Below the pieces are notes generated by a model that had not been told where the DNA came from, did not search any database, and saw only the letters and a program-made list of their open reading frames with translations. A DNA stretch of 64,000 bases from Sphingomonas insulae (GTDB lineage Bacteria; Pseudomonadota; Alphaproteobacteria; Sphingomonadales; Sphingomonadaceae): assembly GCF_010450875.1 (NCBI RefSeq), contig NZ_CP048420.1, forward strand, positions 1-64,000, in the 5' to 3' direction. The translations under genes were made by a program, and so were the position numbers. Shown one piece after another: positions 46,481-54,970 of this stretch (position 1 is the first letter of the stretch; every line of letters starts with the position of its first letter).

Positions 46481-47422
46481 ATGTATTCGCTCGCCGGTAA
46501 GCGCGTATGGGTGGCGGGGCACCGCGGCATGGTCGGATCGGCCATCATTCGTGCGCTGGCCGATAAGGATTGCGAAATCCTGACGGTCAACCGTGGTGAG
46601 GTTGATCTGCGCGACGCCCGCGCGGTCGGCGACTGGATGGCCGCCACACGCCCCCATGCGGTGTTCCTGGCAGCGGCCAAGGTGGGCGGTATCCTGGCCA
46701 ACGATACCGCCCCGGTCGATTTTCTGGTAGAGAACCTGCAAATCGAAACCGCGATCTTTGCCGGCGCCCATGCGACGGATGTAGAAAAGCTGCTCTTCCT
46801 TGGATCGAGCTGCATCTACCCCAAGCTGGCCGAGCAGCCGCTGCGCGAAGAGGCCTTGTTGACCGGGCCGCTTGAGCCGACCAACGAATGGTATGCGATC
46901 GCCAAGATCGCCGGGATCAAGATGGCCCAGGCCTATCGACGCCAGTTCGGCCGAGACTATATCTCAGCGATGCCCACCAATCTGTATGGGCCCGGGGACA
47001 ATTACGACTTGGCCTCAAGCCATGTCATGCCCGCGTTGATCCGGAAGGTGGATGCCGCCAAGCGCAGTGGCAGCCCCGTGGTGGTCTGGGGGACCGGTAC
47101 ACCGCGGCGTGAGTTCCTTTATGTCGACGATTGTGCCGCCGCCTGCCTGCATATGATACAGCACTACTCAGGTGACATGCATCTCAACATCGGCGTGGGA
47201 GAGGATATCTCTATCTTGGATTTGACCCGCCTAGTGATGGATGTAATCGGCTATGATGGCCCGATCGAGCACGATAAGTCTAAACCAGATGGCACGCCAC
47301 GCAAGCTAATGGATGTCAGCCGGCTTGCCGAACAGGGTTGGCGGGCGAAGACTAGCCTGCGTGACGGGATTGTGGAAGCTTACAAGAGTTACCTTGCTGC
47401 CGAGATACGTAATAAGAACTGA
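46481..47422 (+). CDS. fcl: GDP-L-fucose synthase
   Basis: 313 residues: MYSLAGKRVWVAGHRGMVGS, AAAKVGGILANDTAPVDFLV, FLGSSCIYPKLAEQPLREEA, and NEWYAIAKIAGIKMAQAYRR (Tyr-Lys of the SDR fold), TNLYGPGDNYDLASSHVMPA. It epimerises and reduces the Gmd product to GDP-L-fucose, so the polymer probably contains fucose. Also called wcaG. Confidence 0.95.
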   Translation: MYSLAGKRVWVAGHRGMVGSAIIRALADKDCEILTVNRGEVDLRDARAVGDWMAATRPHAVFLAAAKVGGILANDTAPVDFLVENLQIETAIFAGAHATDVEKLLFLGSSCIYPKLAEQPLREEALLTGPLEPTNEWYAIAKIAGIKMAQAYRRQFGRDYISAMPTNLYGPGDNYDLASSHVMPALIRKVDAAKRSGSPVVVWGTGTPRREFLYVDDCAAACLHMIQHYSGDMHLNIGVGEDISILDLTRLVMDVIGYDGPIEHDKSKPDGTPRKLMDVSRLAEQGWRAKTSLRDGIVEAYKSYLAAEIRNKN

Positions 47423-47436
47423 GGGAGTGATCGGCT

Positions 47437-47841
47437 ATGATTCTTATGGCTCTGTCACTCCTGCAGGTGCTATCCTATCAGGTCCCTGCCCCCTTGAGTA
47501 GGACGGAGCAGCAAGCTGAACTATCATTGCGCCGCGCAGACGAAGGCCGTGCATTAGCACGGCGCTTTCTTTGTCAAGATGAACGCCGGTTTGATAGGCT
47601 GCGTGAACTGGACGAGCGGTTTGCGTTTATTAAATCGCGGTTTTCTCAAGTCTTTAATCACAGTTGGCGAGATGAGGCTAACGGCTTCATGCAACTTGAC
47701 GAGAAAAGAGAAGCTGATATCGGGCGTAAAGACGATTGTCGATTGCGCGATAGTTTTGCCGCTGGGATGACTGATTACGAGAATGGATTGCTGGCTGCCC
47801 AGGCTGAACTAAGTAGTATTCGGCAAGAATTTACCAATTAA
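47437..47841 (+). CDS. Hypothetical secreted or anchored helical protein
   Basis: 134 residues. A hydrophobic N-terminus (MILMALSLLQVLSYQVPAPL) may be a signal or anchor; the rest is charged and helical (TEQQAELSLRRADEGRALAR; DSFAAGMTDYENGLLAAQAE). It follows fcl by 14 bp. Base composition is visibly less GC-rich than fcl, suggesting foreign origin. No family is recognised. Confidence 0.5.
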   Translation: MILMALSLLQVLSYQVPAPLSRTEQQAELSLRRADEGRALARRFLCQDERRFDRLRELDERFAFIKSRFSQVFNHSWRDEANGFMQLDEKREADIGRKDDCRLRDSFAAGMTDYENGLLAAQAELSSIRQEFTN

Positions 47842-47846
47842 GCGGT

Positions 47847-47859
47847 GGGGGGGGGGGGG
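47847..47859 (+). repeat. Run of 13 G
   Basis: A homopolymer of 13 consecutive G lies 5 bp after the stop of the hypothetical gene and about 140 bp before the acyltransferase. Such tracts slip readily in replication; the exact length may also be a sequencing artefact. Confidence 0.85.
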
Positions 47860-48002
47860 CATGAATGCCTCGCAATATTTTTTCCGGACCAAGCTTATTT
47901 TTTAGATAGCCAGACAGAAAATGTAAAGGCGATCTCGCTGAATAACGCCATGTGCAATGGTGAAATATTTAAAAGCACTTGGTTTGATATTTAAGGAATG
48001 TG

Positions 48003-49139
48003 ATGCGCTATAAATCCTTGGATTCGCTGCGCGGATTAGCATCGCTAGTTGTTCTTTTTTATCATACTTTGCTTGTACTTCCGGGGTCTCAGGAAGACAG
48101 GCGCGCCATATTCCATGACGGATTTTCTTATCCCATGGCATGGTTATATGCTACGCCTCTTAGAATCTTTATAAGTGGACCTTCGGCGGTTCTGCTGTTC
48201 TTTGTGTTGAGCGGATTTGTTCTATCCCTTAATTTATCGTCGCCGCGGAGACCTAGCTACATTGGGTTTGTGTCATCCAGGGCTATTAGGATTTGGCTGC
48301 CGTTTGCTGTTGTAATCGGCGTTTCTGCGATTTTAAGCATCGTTGTACCTCATAGCCATATAAAGGGTGCATCAGAGTGGTTTCTTTATAATTGGAGCAT
48401 AGGGGCTACACCGGCAAATATATTAGATCACCTGCTGATGACCGGACGGTCAGGTGACTTGGATAACCCGATGTGGAGTTTAGTGCATGAAATTAGAATA
48501 TCACTTATATTTCCCGCTATGCTAATTGCCGCTGAGTTTGCCCCCTTTGTGAGCGTGGTGGTCTCGGTATTAATAATGTTAATATGTGCTACTTTGAATA
48601 AGAATTTGCCACAAGGTGGATTTTTACTGTCGCTGTCGCAGACGGGAGTATATATCTACTTTTTTATTATTGGTATTATTTTTTGTAAAAACATTGAGCG
48701 TGCGAAGAACTATTTAGAGAACCTATCTAAGTCGTCGTTCGCAGCTATAACGGTCTTAGCGTTAATATTACTGACAATAAGTCCATCCACGACAAATAAT
48801 ATTACAGGATATTACAGCGTAGCTTTGCTTATCCTAAATGGTATTGGCGCTGTTGCTCTGATTGGGGTGGCGATAACACCAAGTAAATTATACGATTTTA
48901 TGGTCGGTAGGCTTCTGGTCTATCTCGGTAAGATATCGTATAGCTTGTATCTTACACACGTTATTACAATAACATGTGTTGTATATATATTGGCGCCAAT
49001 AACTGGTTTAAGCGCTAGCTTGTTGGGGTCCTTTCCAGTTGCGATAGTCGTTGCTGACATATGTCAGCGCTGCTTAGAGAGTCCAAGTCATCGAATGGCA
49101 AAATATGTAACAAAGAAAATGACGCTAGATTCGCGGTAA
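48003..49139 (+). CDS. OafA/YrhL-type acyltransferase
   Basis: 378 residues from MRYKSLDSLRGLASLVVLFY, the typical start with the catalytic-histidine region of acyltransferase-3 membrane enzymes. Further: PSAVLLFFVLSGFVLSLNLS, YIGFVSSRAIRIWLPFAVVI, and LGKISYSLYLTHVITITCVV (conserved late segment), with about 10 spans. It likely acetylates the exopolysaccharide. The gene is strongly AT-rich relative to the replicon, so recently acquired. A GTG at 48000 is directly adjacent in frame. Confidence 0.9.
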   Translation: MRYKSLDSLRGLASLVVLFYHTLLVLPGSQEDRRAIFHDGFSYPMAWLYATPLRIFISGPSAVLLFFVLSGFVLSLNLSSPRRPSYIGFVSSRAIRIWLPFAVVIGVSAILSIVVPHSHIKGASEWFLYNWSIGATPANILDHLLMTGRSGDLDNPMWSLVHEIRISLIFPAMLIAAEFAPFVSVVVSVLIMLICATLNKNLPQGGFLLSLSQTGVYIYFFIIGIIFCKNIERAKNYLENLSKSSFAAITVLALILLTISPSTTNNITGYYSVALLILNGIGAVALIGVAITPSKLYDFMVGRLLVYLGKISYSLYLTHVITITCVVYILAPITGLSASLLGSFPVAIVVADICQRCLESPSHRMAKYVTKKMTLDSR

Positions 49140-49730
49140 TATCTCTTTCTTTAAAAATGAAAGCTCTTTTTGGTTTTTTAAGGGGGGTGCATCAGTTGAA
49201 CCTTTCTAACCACGGGGTGGTTTAATTGATGAGCGCGAGCATACGGATGCAATGAAGGCTTGTTGCCAGCAGCGCGATTGCCCAGTTGAGCCTAGGCCAT
49301 AGGCGACAGCCTATAGCTAAGTGAGTTTTCGATTGAGTTGAAGATTTCAGCGTGATTTCTTTAACTACGCTGGTGTGGTACCAAGCAATTACACGTCAGG
49401 TAGTACCTGAAGTAACAGCCAATTCGTTTTGCGCACAATCGCGTTGCTACATTGATAATAGGCGGCTTGCATGATGGTCTGATCCGCAAGAACCCCTGCC
49501 CGAGCAACGAGTGTGGTCAAGTGGTCGGTTTTGTTTTGCCGTTGGCAACATTGTCGACATCAGCATGTTGAATCCTTGCTTGACATCACTTAGCCGGTCC
49601 AGCTCGTTGCAGACACTACCTATGGTGCAGCAGTTTATGCGCGAGCTTATTATACCAGTTCTGTGTCCGATAACAATGATTCTCGGACAAAAGGCTGGCG
49701 CCATCAAAAAGCGCATGGCACACGTGGCCA
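49140..49730. other. Gap of about 590 bp without a supported gene
   Basis: Mixed composition, AT-rich on the left. The stretch 49200-49330, read on the minus strand, gives fragments such as GNKPSLHPYARAHQLNH and may be debris of a transposase end, but no family could be fixed. A TGTCGACA palindrome lies at 49552-49559. Confidence 0.35.
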
Positions 49731-50750
49731 ATGGCCCCGCTTCCACCGTTGAGCGATACGGATGACCGTCCGCCCGAGATCGTCCTGCCGGCCCTGCAAA
49801 CACAACCCGTGCTTCCGGCGATCCTCAACGCAAAGATCGAGCGGGCCGCGGCGTACGCCAAGGCGGCGCGATCGAGCGCGACGCGGCGGGTGTATGATTC
49901 TGACTGGGCGATATTCACCGCCTGGTGCGCCGCGCATGATCTGAGCCCGCTACCGGCCAGTCCGGATGTCGTTGCGGTGTTCGCCAGCGATCAGGCGACC
50001 GCCGGGCTTAATCCGGCGACGATCAGCCGACGCGTGGCAGCGATCGGGCATCACCATCGCAGCAACGGCTATCCGGCGCCGACGGCGATGCCGACCGCCG
50101 GACGGTTGGCGGAGGTGCTCGCCGGTATTCGCGCTGAACATGGTGGGATGAAGCGGCAGAAGCGGCCTGCCGATGCTGCTGCGCTGCGTAATATGCTCGC
50201 CGCAATCGAGGGCGACGGCCTCAGGGCGGTAAGAGATCGTGCGATCTTGGCGGTCGGCATGGCCGCGGCGCTGCGCCGATCCGAGATCGTCGCGCTCGAT
50301 GTCGCGCATGTCGGCATAGTACCGGAAGGCTTGCGGCTGACGATCGCGCGCTCGAAGACCGATCGCGATGGACATGGCGCGGTGATCGCCATTCCGGAAG
50401 GATCGCGGATCCGCCCGAAGGCATTGCTGCTCGACTGGATGTCGGCCGCTGGGCATCAGGAAGGGCCGCTGTTCCGCCGGCTGTCGCGGTTGGATGCACT
50501 GACCCCGGCCGCGATGTCCGACCGCGCCATCGCACGGCTGGTGCAGCAGCATGCCGCAGCGGCAGGCTATGACCCGACCCAGTTCGCGGGCCATTCATTG
50601 CGTGCTGGGTTTTTGACCGAGGGCGCGGCGCAGGGTGCGACGATCTTCAAGCTTCAGGAGGTCAGTCGTCATAAATCGGTGCAGGTGCTATCCGACTACG
50701 TCCGCAACGCCGAACTGTTCAAGGATCACGCTGGCGATCGATTTTTGTGA
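49731..50750 (+). CDS. Tyrosine recombinase / integrase
   Basis: 339 residues. The N-terminal SAM-like core-binding domain (SSATRRVYDSDWAIFTAWCA; TISRRVAAIGHHHRSNG) is followed by the catalytic domain with all key residues: R182 (LRRSE), K209 (SKTDRDG), H288-x-x-R291 (GHSLRAGF), H314 (SRHKSV) and nucleophile Y323 (LSDYVR). It may resolve plasmid multimers or move an adjacent segment. A striking alternating purine/pyrimidine tract lies just downstream. Confidence 0.9.
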   Translation: MAPLPPLSDTDDRPPEIVLPALQTQPVLPAILNAKIERAAAYAKAARSSATRRVYDSDWAIFTAWCAAHDLSPLPASPDVVAVFASDQATAGLNPATISRRVAAIGHHHRSNGYPAPTAMPTAGRLAEVLAGIRAEHGGMKRQKRPADAAALRNMLAAIEGDGLRAVRDRAILAVGMAAALRRSEIVALDVAHVGIVPEGLRLTIARSKTDRDGHGAVIAIPEGSRIRPKALLLDWMSAAGHQEGPLFRRLSRLDALTPAAMSDRAIARLVQQHAAAAGYDPTQFAGHSLRAGFLTEGAAQGATIFKLQEVSRHKSVQVLSDYVRNAELFKDHAGDRFL

Positions 50751-50776
50751 TCTGAACGACTGCCGCTCGCCTTATT

Positions 50777-50830
50777 GTAGACACGTATACATGTATACAG
50801 CCACACGCGCATACACGCACACACGTCTAC
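50777..50830. repeat. Alternating purine-pyrimidine tract with nested palindromes
   Basis: Contains GTATACATGTATAC (14-bp palindrome, 50785-50798), two strictly alternating runs of 18 bp (50781-50798) and 24 bp (50803-50826), and outer arms GTAGAC (50777-50782) / GTCTAC (50825-50830). It begins about 25 bp after the recombinase stop codon and may be its target site or a Z-DNA-prone element. Confidence 0.6.
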
Positions 50831-50879
50831 GTGTTTTCACGTTGTGCGCGCTTTGAATCATAGGCTGTCAGTTTTGCTT

Positions 50880-51410
50880 AGAGCGGGTTCCATTCAGTCA
50901 GGGTCATAGCCGCAGGGAGCTGAAGTAGTTGGCGCATTCCTGCGGCCGGAACAGATCGACCAGTCTGCCGATGAGCGACCACAGGCCCGACACGGGCCGC
51001 TCGCCAGCTTTGCATGGCCTTGAGGCGGGAAAGCCTTCTCGATCGGGTTAAAGTCGGCCTGTATGGCGGGAGGAGCAGCAGGCGGGCGCCAGCTGCCTCG
51101 ATCAGGTCGTGGACGCTGGCGCTTATGGCTGGACAGGTTGTCCATGATGACCACGTCGCCTGAGGTCGCGGACGAGGACCTGTCGGACAGCGGTTAAGGT
51201 CCTTTTTCACCTGCAGGCTCGATGGCGTGCGGTGCGCCTTCAGGTGAATCTCATCGATCATCACTGTCTTCGGCTCGGCGTCTGCCCTGGCCAGTCCCTC
51301 CATCATCCTGATGAACACGCTTCGCTCACCCAGCGCTTCCGTCGATTGTGGAGTGTCTTGTGAGGCCCGTATACCACCAGGGCCATCTAGTTTGGCGTCG
51401 GCGTGGAAAC
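50880..51410 (-). mobile_element. Mosaic of IS630-family and IS5-family transposase remnants
   Basis: On the minus strand, 51400-51195 encodes an IS5-type stretch (GPHKTLHNRRKRW, MMEGLARADAEPKTVMIDEI, HLKAHRTPSSLQVKK). From about 51190 to 50890 it switches to an IS630-type C-terminus in shifted frames (VVIMDNLSSHKRQ, AGARLLLLPPYRPT, ADFNPIEKAF, ECANYFSS). Both parts are fragments and cannot make transposase. The mosaic abuts the 3' end of the decarboxylase gene. Confidence 0.75.
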
Positions 51411-51417
51411 GGCCGTC

Positions 51418-52884
51418 CTACAGTGCGGATACCACCCGTAGCTTGCGCTCGTTCGGATCGACAGGATCGAGGAAGAACGCACCGGCATCACGATTGGCCG
51501 CCAGCCAATCGACGTGGGCATGCTCGATCAGTTGACCCGGAACCAGTCGCGGCACGCCGGGTGGGGCTGGCGCGATCATTTCGGCAGCGATACAGCCAAT
51601 CGCCTCTTCGATTCGAACGAGTTCCGTTGGACCGAAGAATGCCTCTGCAGGGTCGTTCTGCATGGTCACCGAAAGAGAACCGATTCCGGGCAGATCCGCG
51701 GGCGCTGCGGGAAGCCCGCTGGTACCGGCCTTGATCTGTTTGGCGGCATCACGCAGGCCTTTCACCAAGGCTTTGACGTTGCGCGAACTGGTCCCCAACG
51801 AAAGCACGGCCAGAAGGTGGCGAGCGTCGGACAGCCCGACGCTGACCCTGTGATGTGCCATCAGCCAGTCGTCGAGCGCGTAACCCGTGACACCCCATGC
51901 CGAGATGTCGATGAGCACCTTGGTTTCGTCCAACTGACTGTCGATCGGCAAGTCGCAGATATCGAAGACGCGGAGCCCCGCGATGCTTGCTACCTGTTTC
52001 CTCAGCGTAGCCGCCAGATCGATCACGGGATTCCAGAGGGCTTCACCCTTCGTCGCATGTTCCCGGCGAACGGCATCAAGACTGGCGAGGATGGGGACAG
52101 AAGGACTGGTGGTTTCGAACAGCTCGTAAGCGAGCCACAACCGTTGCAGATCGACGATCCCGGACTTGGCGAGCAGGGCAGACCCTTGGGTCAGCGCGCC
52201 CATCGTCTTGTGCAGACTATAGACGGCGATGTCTGCGCCCTTGGTCAGCGGATCATGCGGCAGGGCTTCACAGAAGGCGAACGCACCGCCCCATGCCGCA
52301 TCGCAGATCAGGGGAATGCCGCGCGCATGGCACAGGTCCGCCAATGCCGCGATATCGCTCGTGACGCCATAATAGGTCGGCGAAACCACCACGAAGGCTT
52401 TCGCGTCCGGATGATCGTCCAGGGCTTTGTGCAGATCCGCTGGCGCAACGCCGTGCTCGATATCCCACTGGGGATCGATGATGACGGGCACGATCTGCGC
52501 GTTCAGACCGGCTGCAAGCGCATGGGTCCGCTCAGCTTTATGAACGTTGGCGGCAAGGAGCACGGTATCGCCGGGGCGCGTCACTGCGGCCAGCGCGGTG
52601 TGCAGGCTTTGTGTCGATCCCCCGGTCACGAACCGACAGAAGTCAGCCTGCCAGGCCTCCGCCGCGAGCTCGTGCGCGCGCTGGAGAACGTGCGCACCCT
52701 CGGTCCGGTCGTCGAGCCCCTTGGGGGTGATAACGTCAGCCTGGAACACACGGGCGCCGAGCAGAGCCTTGGCCTCCTTGGGGACGGCATTGCCCTGATG
52801 GTGGCCGGGGGCGCCAAAACCATGGATGGGACGTCGCTCGAGTTGCTTCAATGCCTCGAGCAAGGGGGCCTGCTGCTGATCCAT
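51418..52884 (-). CDS. PLP-dependent Orn/Lys/Arg decarboxylase-family enzyme
   Basis: 488 residues from MDQQQAPLLEALKQLERRPI. Fold-type I features: GFGAPGHHQGNAVPKEAKAL, the FCRFVTGGSTQSLHTALAAV cofactor-phosphate region, ICDAAWGGAFAF (D195), and the PLP lysine K226 in AVYSLHKTMGALTQGSALL. It is shorter than biodegradative decarboxylases (~700-750) and matches the ~480-residue SpeA/Cad-like class. A probable reaction is decarboxylation of arginine, lysine or ornithine. It is divergent from the N-hydroxylase operon, and IS debris abuts its 3' end. Confidence 0.88.
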   Translation of the reverse strand: MDQQQAPLLEALKQLERRPIHGFGAPGHHQGNAVPKEAKALLGARVFQADVITPKGLDDRTEGAHVLQRAHELAAEAWQADFCRFVTGGSTQSLHTALAAVTRPGDTVLLAANVHKAERTHALAAGLNAQIVPVIIDPQWDIEHGVAPADLHKALDDHPDAKAFVVVSPTYYGVTSDIAALADLCHARGIPLICDAAWGGAFAFCEALPHDPLTKGADIAVYSLHKTMGALTQGSALLAKSGIVDLQRLWLAYELFETTSPSVPILASLDAVRREHATKGEALWNPVIDLAATLRKQVASIAGLRVFDICDLPIDSQLDETKVLIDISAWGVTGYALDDWLMAHHRVSVGLSDARHLLAVLSLGTSSRNVKALVKGLRDAAKQIKAGTSGLPAAPADLPGIGSLSVTMQNDPAEAFFGPTELVRIEEAIGCIAAEMIAPAPPGVPRLVPGQLIEHAHVDWLAANRDAGAFFLDPVDPNERKLRVVSAL

Positions 52885-53034
52885 CGTCGCGTATCCAATA
52901 TACCCACGGAGCATCGACCGGCTGATGCCGCGAAGCGTGCCGAAATCGGCATCCGGGGAAGTTTTCGATGCTGGATCAACGCGCGATCATCGGGAAGAGG
53001 CGCTTATGATATTAACCTCAAACGACTTTTCTGC

Positions 53035-53048
53035 TTGACCCGGATCAA
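53035..53048. promoter_or_regulatory. FNR/CRP-superfamily-like box
   Basis: TTGACCCGGATCAA has the form TTGAC-N4-ATCAA, one base from the consensus TTGAT-N4-ATCAA used by FNR, FixK and related oxygen or nitric-oxide sensors. Its centre is about 56 bp before the N-hydroxylase start. Binding is not shown. Confidence 0.5.
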
Positions 53049-53097
53049 GGTGGGCCGGGAGTCAGGAACGCCAGCAGGCACGCCTCGTTCTCTTGCC

Positions 53098-53796
53098 ATG
53101 CTGTCAACTACATCGATGTTCGGCTGGGCAGACCCCAGCGAGGACGAAGCGACCCTGCTGCTCTCCGCCTATATCGCCGATCATGGCTTTCCGTGTGTGG
53201 GAGCCAAGGCGGCGCTGGCGAAGGGCACGCTCGACATTCTGGGTGCACGCGACATTGCCAGCGCCTGGGACGATTTGCGTATTCATGACCGGTTGCGCTG
53301 CTTCGCTGCCCAATATCGGGCGGAGCCATCCTTATTTCGCAGCTTCGCCGTCGTCTTTTCCGGTCCCGACGATTTGAGCGAGGCAGCCTTCGAGCGTGCC
53401 ATCTGGCAGCGTATCCAGTCGCTGTCGGACAAGGACGTGTGGCTGGGACAGGAGTGGGACAAGCGCGTCAGTCCCGATCCATCGAACCCGCATTTCTCGC
53501 TGTCTTTCGGCGGGGAGGCGTTCTTCGTAGTCGGGCTTCACCCACACGCCAGCCGCCCGGCCCGGCGATTTGCACGACCAACGATGATCTTCAACCTGCA
53601 CGACCAGTTCGAAACCCTGCGCGAGCAGGGAAAATACGAGACGATGCGGGAAAAGATCATGGTTCGCGACGAGGTGCTCGCCGGCTCGCGCAATCCGATG
53701 CTGTCCCGGCATGGTGAAGCAAGCGAAGCGCGGCAATATAGCGGCAGGGCCGTAGACAGCGGCTGGCAATGCCCTTTCCGGTATTCGGGCGAATGA
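53098..53796 (+). CDS. YqcI/YcgG-family heme-dependent N-hydroxylase (GntA-like)
   Basis: 232 residues from MLSTTSMFGWADPSEDEATL; MFGWADPS at 53116 is an alternative. Family features: HGFPCVGAKAALAKGTLDIL near the start, WQRIQSLSDKDVWLGQEWDK, FSLSFGGEAFFVVGLHPHAS (histidines suited to heme ligation) and MIFNLHDQFETLREQGKYET. Characterised members hydroxylate guanidine-bearing amino acids or amines with a heme (GntA in guanitoxin biosynthesis). Here it heads a coupled operon with DUF1989 and deaminase genes, which points to an arginine-derived guanidine. Confidence 0.8.
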   Translation: MLSTTSMFGWADPSEDEATLLLSAYIADHGFPCVGAKAALAKGTLDILGARDIASAWDDLRIHDRLRCFAAQYRAEPSLFRSFAVVFSGPDDLSEAAFERAIWQRIQSLSDKDVWLGQEWDKRVSPDPSNPHFSLSFGGEAFFVVGLHPHASRPARRFARPTMIFNLHDQFETLREQGKYETMREKIMVRDEVLAGSRNPMLSRHGEASEARQYSGRAVDSGWQCPFRYSGE

Positions 53797-54479
53797 GCGC
53801 TCGTCGGTCGGACGATCGGATCGTCGAAATTCCCGAACGGAGCGGCAATGGGTTCCGGCTGGCGAAGGGCCAATTCCTCACCGTCATCGACCCGCGTGGG
53901 TGCCAGGTGGCGGACCTGCTGGCATTTTCCGCCGATGATCTGGGTGAGGTCATATCGTCGGGCCGGACGCTCGATTATGCCGAGACGATCCGCCTCACCA
54001 CCGGACACAAGCTCTATTCCAACCGATCGAACGTGATGCTCGAGATCGTCGCCGATACGGTCGGCGTACACGATTTCCTGCTGACGCCGTGCTCCTATGC
54101 GACGTTCGACCATTTTTATCCGGACCTTCCACGGCACCGGGGCTGTTTTGGCAACCTTGCCGCCGCGCTGGCGCCGTTCGGGGTGGAGCCGGACCAGATT
54201 CCCGTCGCCTTCAATTGCTTCATGAACGTGCCGGTCGATGCGTCGACCGGCCGGCTCTCGGTATTGCCGCCGATCAGCAAGGCAGGCGACGCCATCAGCT
54301 TCGTGGCACACATGGATCTGGTGATCGGCCTCACCGCGTGTTCGGCGCCTGCATCGAACGGCGGATCGTTCAAGCCCATCCACTATCGGGTTCATGACGA
54401 ACCGCTGGACATTCGGCCGGCAACCGGTGTCGGGCATCCGGTGTTTGCGACCAGGCACGGCGATGAGGGGGCGCAATGA
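53793..54479 (+). CDS. DUF1989 (urea carboxylase-associated / carboxyguanidine deiminase-like) protein
   Basis: 228 residues from MSARRSDDRIVEIPERSGNG, with an ATGA overlap to the previous gene; a start at 53769 is less likely. Typical blocks: GFRLAKGQFLTVIDPRGCQV, DLLAFSADDLGEVISSGRTL, NCFMNVPVDASTGRLSVLPP and AGDAISFVAHMDLVIGLTAC. Two members, CgdA and CgdB, form carboxyguanidine deiminase. This single copy probably acts on a C-N bond of a guanidine or urea derivative. No urea carboxylase gene is in the window. Confidence 0.82.
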   Translation: MSARRSDDRIVEIPERSGNGFRLAKGQFLTVIDPRGCQVADLLAFSADDLGEVISSGRTLDYAETIRLTTGHKLYSNRSNVMLEIVADTVGVHDFLLTPCSYATFDHFYPDLPRHRGCFGNLAAALAPFGVEPDQIPVAFNCFMNVPVDASTGRLSVLPPISKAGDAISFVAHMDLVIGLTACSAPASNGGSFKPIHYRVHDEPLDIRPATGVGHPVFATRHGDEGAQ

Positions 54480-54970
54480 TCGACAGCGATGACGAGGCCT
54501 GGATGCGCAAGGCGGTCGAAGTCGCCCGCTCCAAGGGGTCGGATCCATCCACATCGCCTTTGGGCTGCGTGATCGTGCGCGATGGCAAGGTGATCGCGGC
54601 AGAGCGTAACCAGACGCACGAACTGCCCGATGCGACGGCGCATGCCGAAATGATGGCGATCCGGCGGGCCTGCGAAGGGATCGGTGAACTCGAACTTCGC
54701 GGCGCCACGCTGTATTCGACGTTGCAGCCGTGCGGGATGTGCACGATGGCATCGATCTGGTCGAAGGTCGGCCGCGTCGTCTACGGTGCCGGTCGCGACG
54801 ACGTTCATCCGATGTACTTCGAGGCGAAGCATGTCGATACGCTGTCGTTCATCACGGATGCCTATCGTGATGATATAGTGATAGAGGGTGGTTGCCTGGC
54901 GGAACAATGCGCCACGCTCTACTACGGCCCTGACGCCGAGCTTCCCGCCGAGGAACAGGCCAACCTGTGA
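54476..54970 (+). CDS. CDA-fold deaminase (guanine/cytidine deaminase-like)
   Basis: 164 residues. Zinc-site motifs are intact: H56-A-E58 (ATAHAEMMAIRRA) and P85-C86-x-x-C89 (TLQPCGMCTMASIWSK). The rest (GCVIVRDGKVIAAERNQTHE; VVYGAGRDDVHPMYFEAKHV) resembles guanine deaminases and related small-molecule deaminases. It overlaps DUF1989 by ATGA and the next gene by GTGA. The context suggests a substrate with an amidine or guanidine rather than a nucleobase, which is inference. Confidence 0.85.
   Translation: MIDSDDEAWMRKAVEVARSKGSDPSTSPLGCVIVRDGKVIAAERNQTHELPDATAHAEMMAIRRACEGIGELELRGATLYSTLQPCGMCTMASIWSKVGRVVYGAGRDDVHPMYFEAKHVDTLSFITDAYRDDIVIEGGCLAEQCATLYYGPDAELPAEEQANL

Noticed and set aside
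45527..46771. 414-residue minus-strand frame over gmd and fcl
   Set aside because: Shadow of two well-recognised genes.
51514..53097. Long upstream extension of the N-hydroxylase frame
   Set aside because: The extension is antisense to the decarboxylase; homology begins only near MFGWADPS, so the start at 53098 was used.
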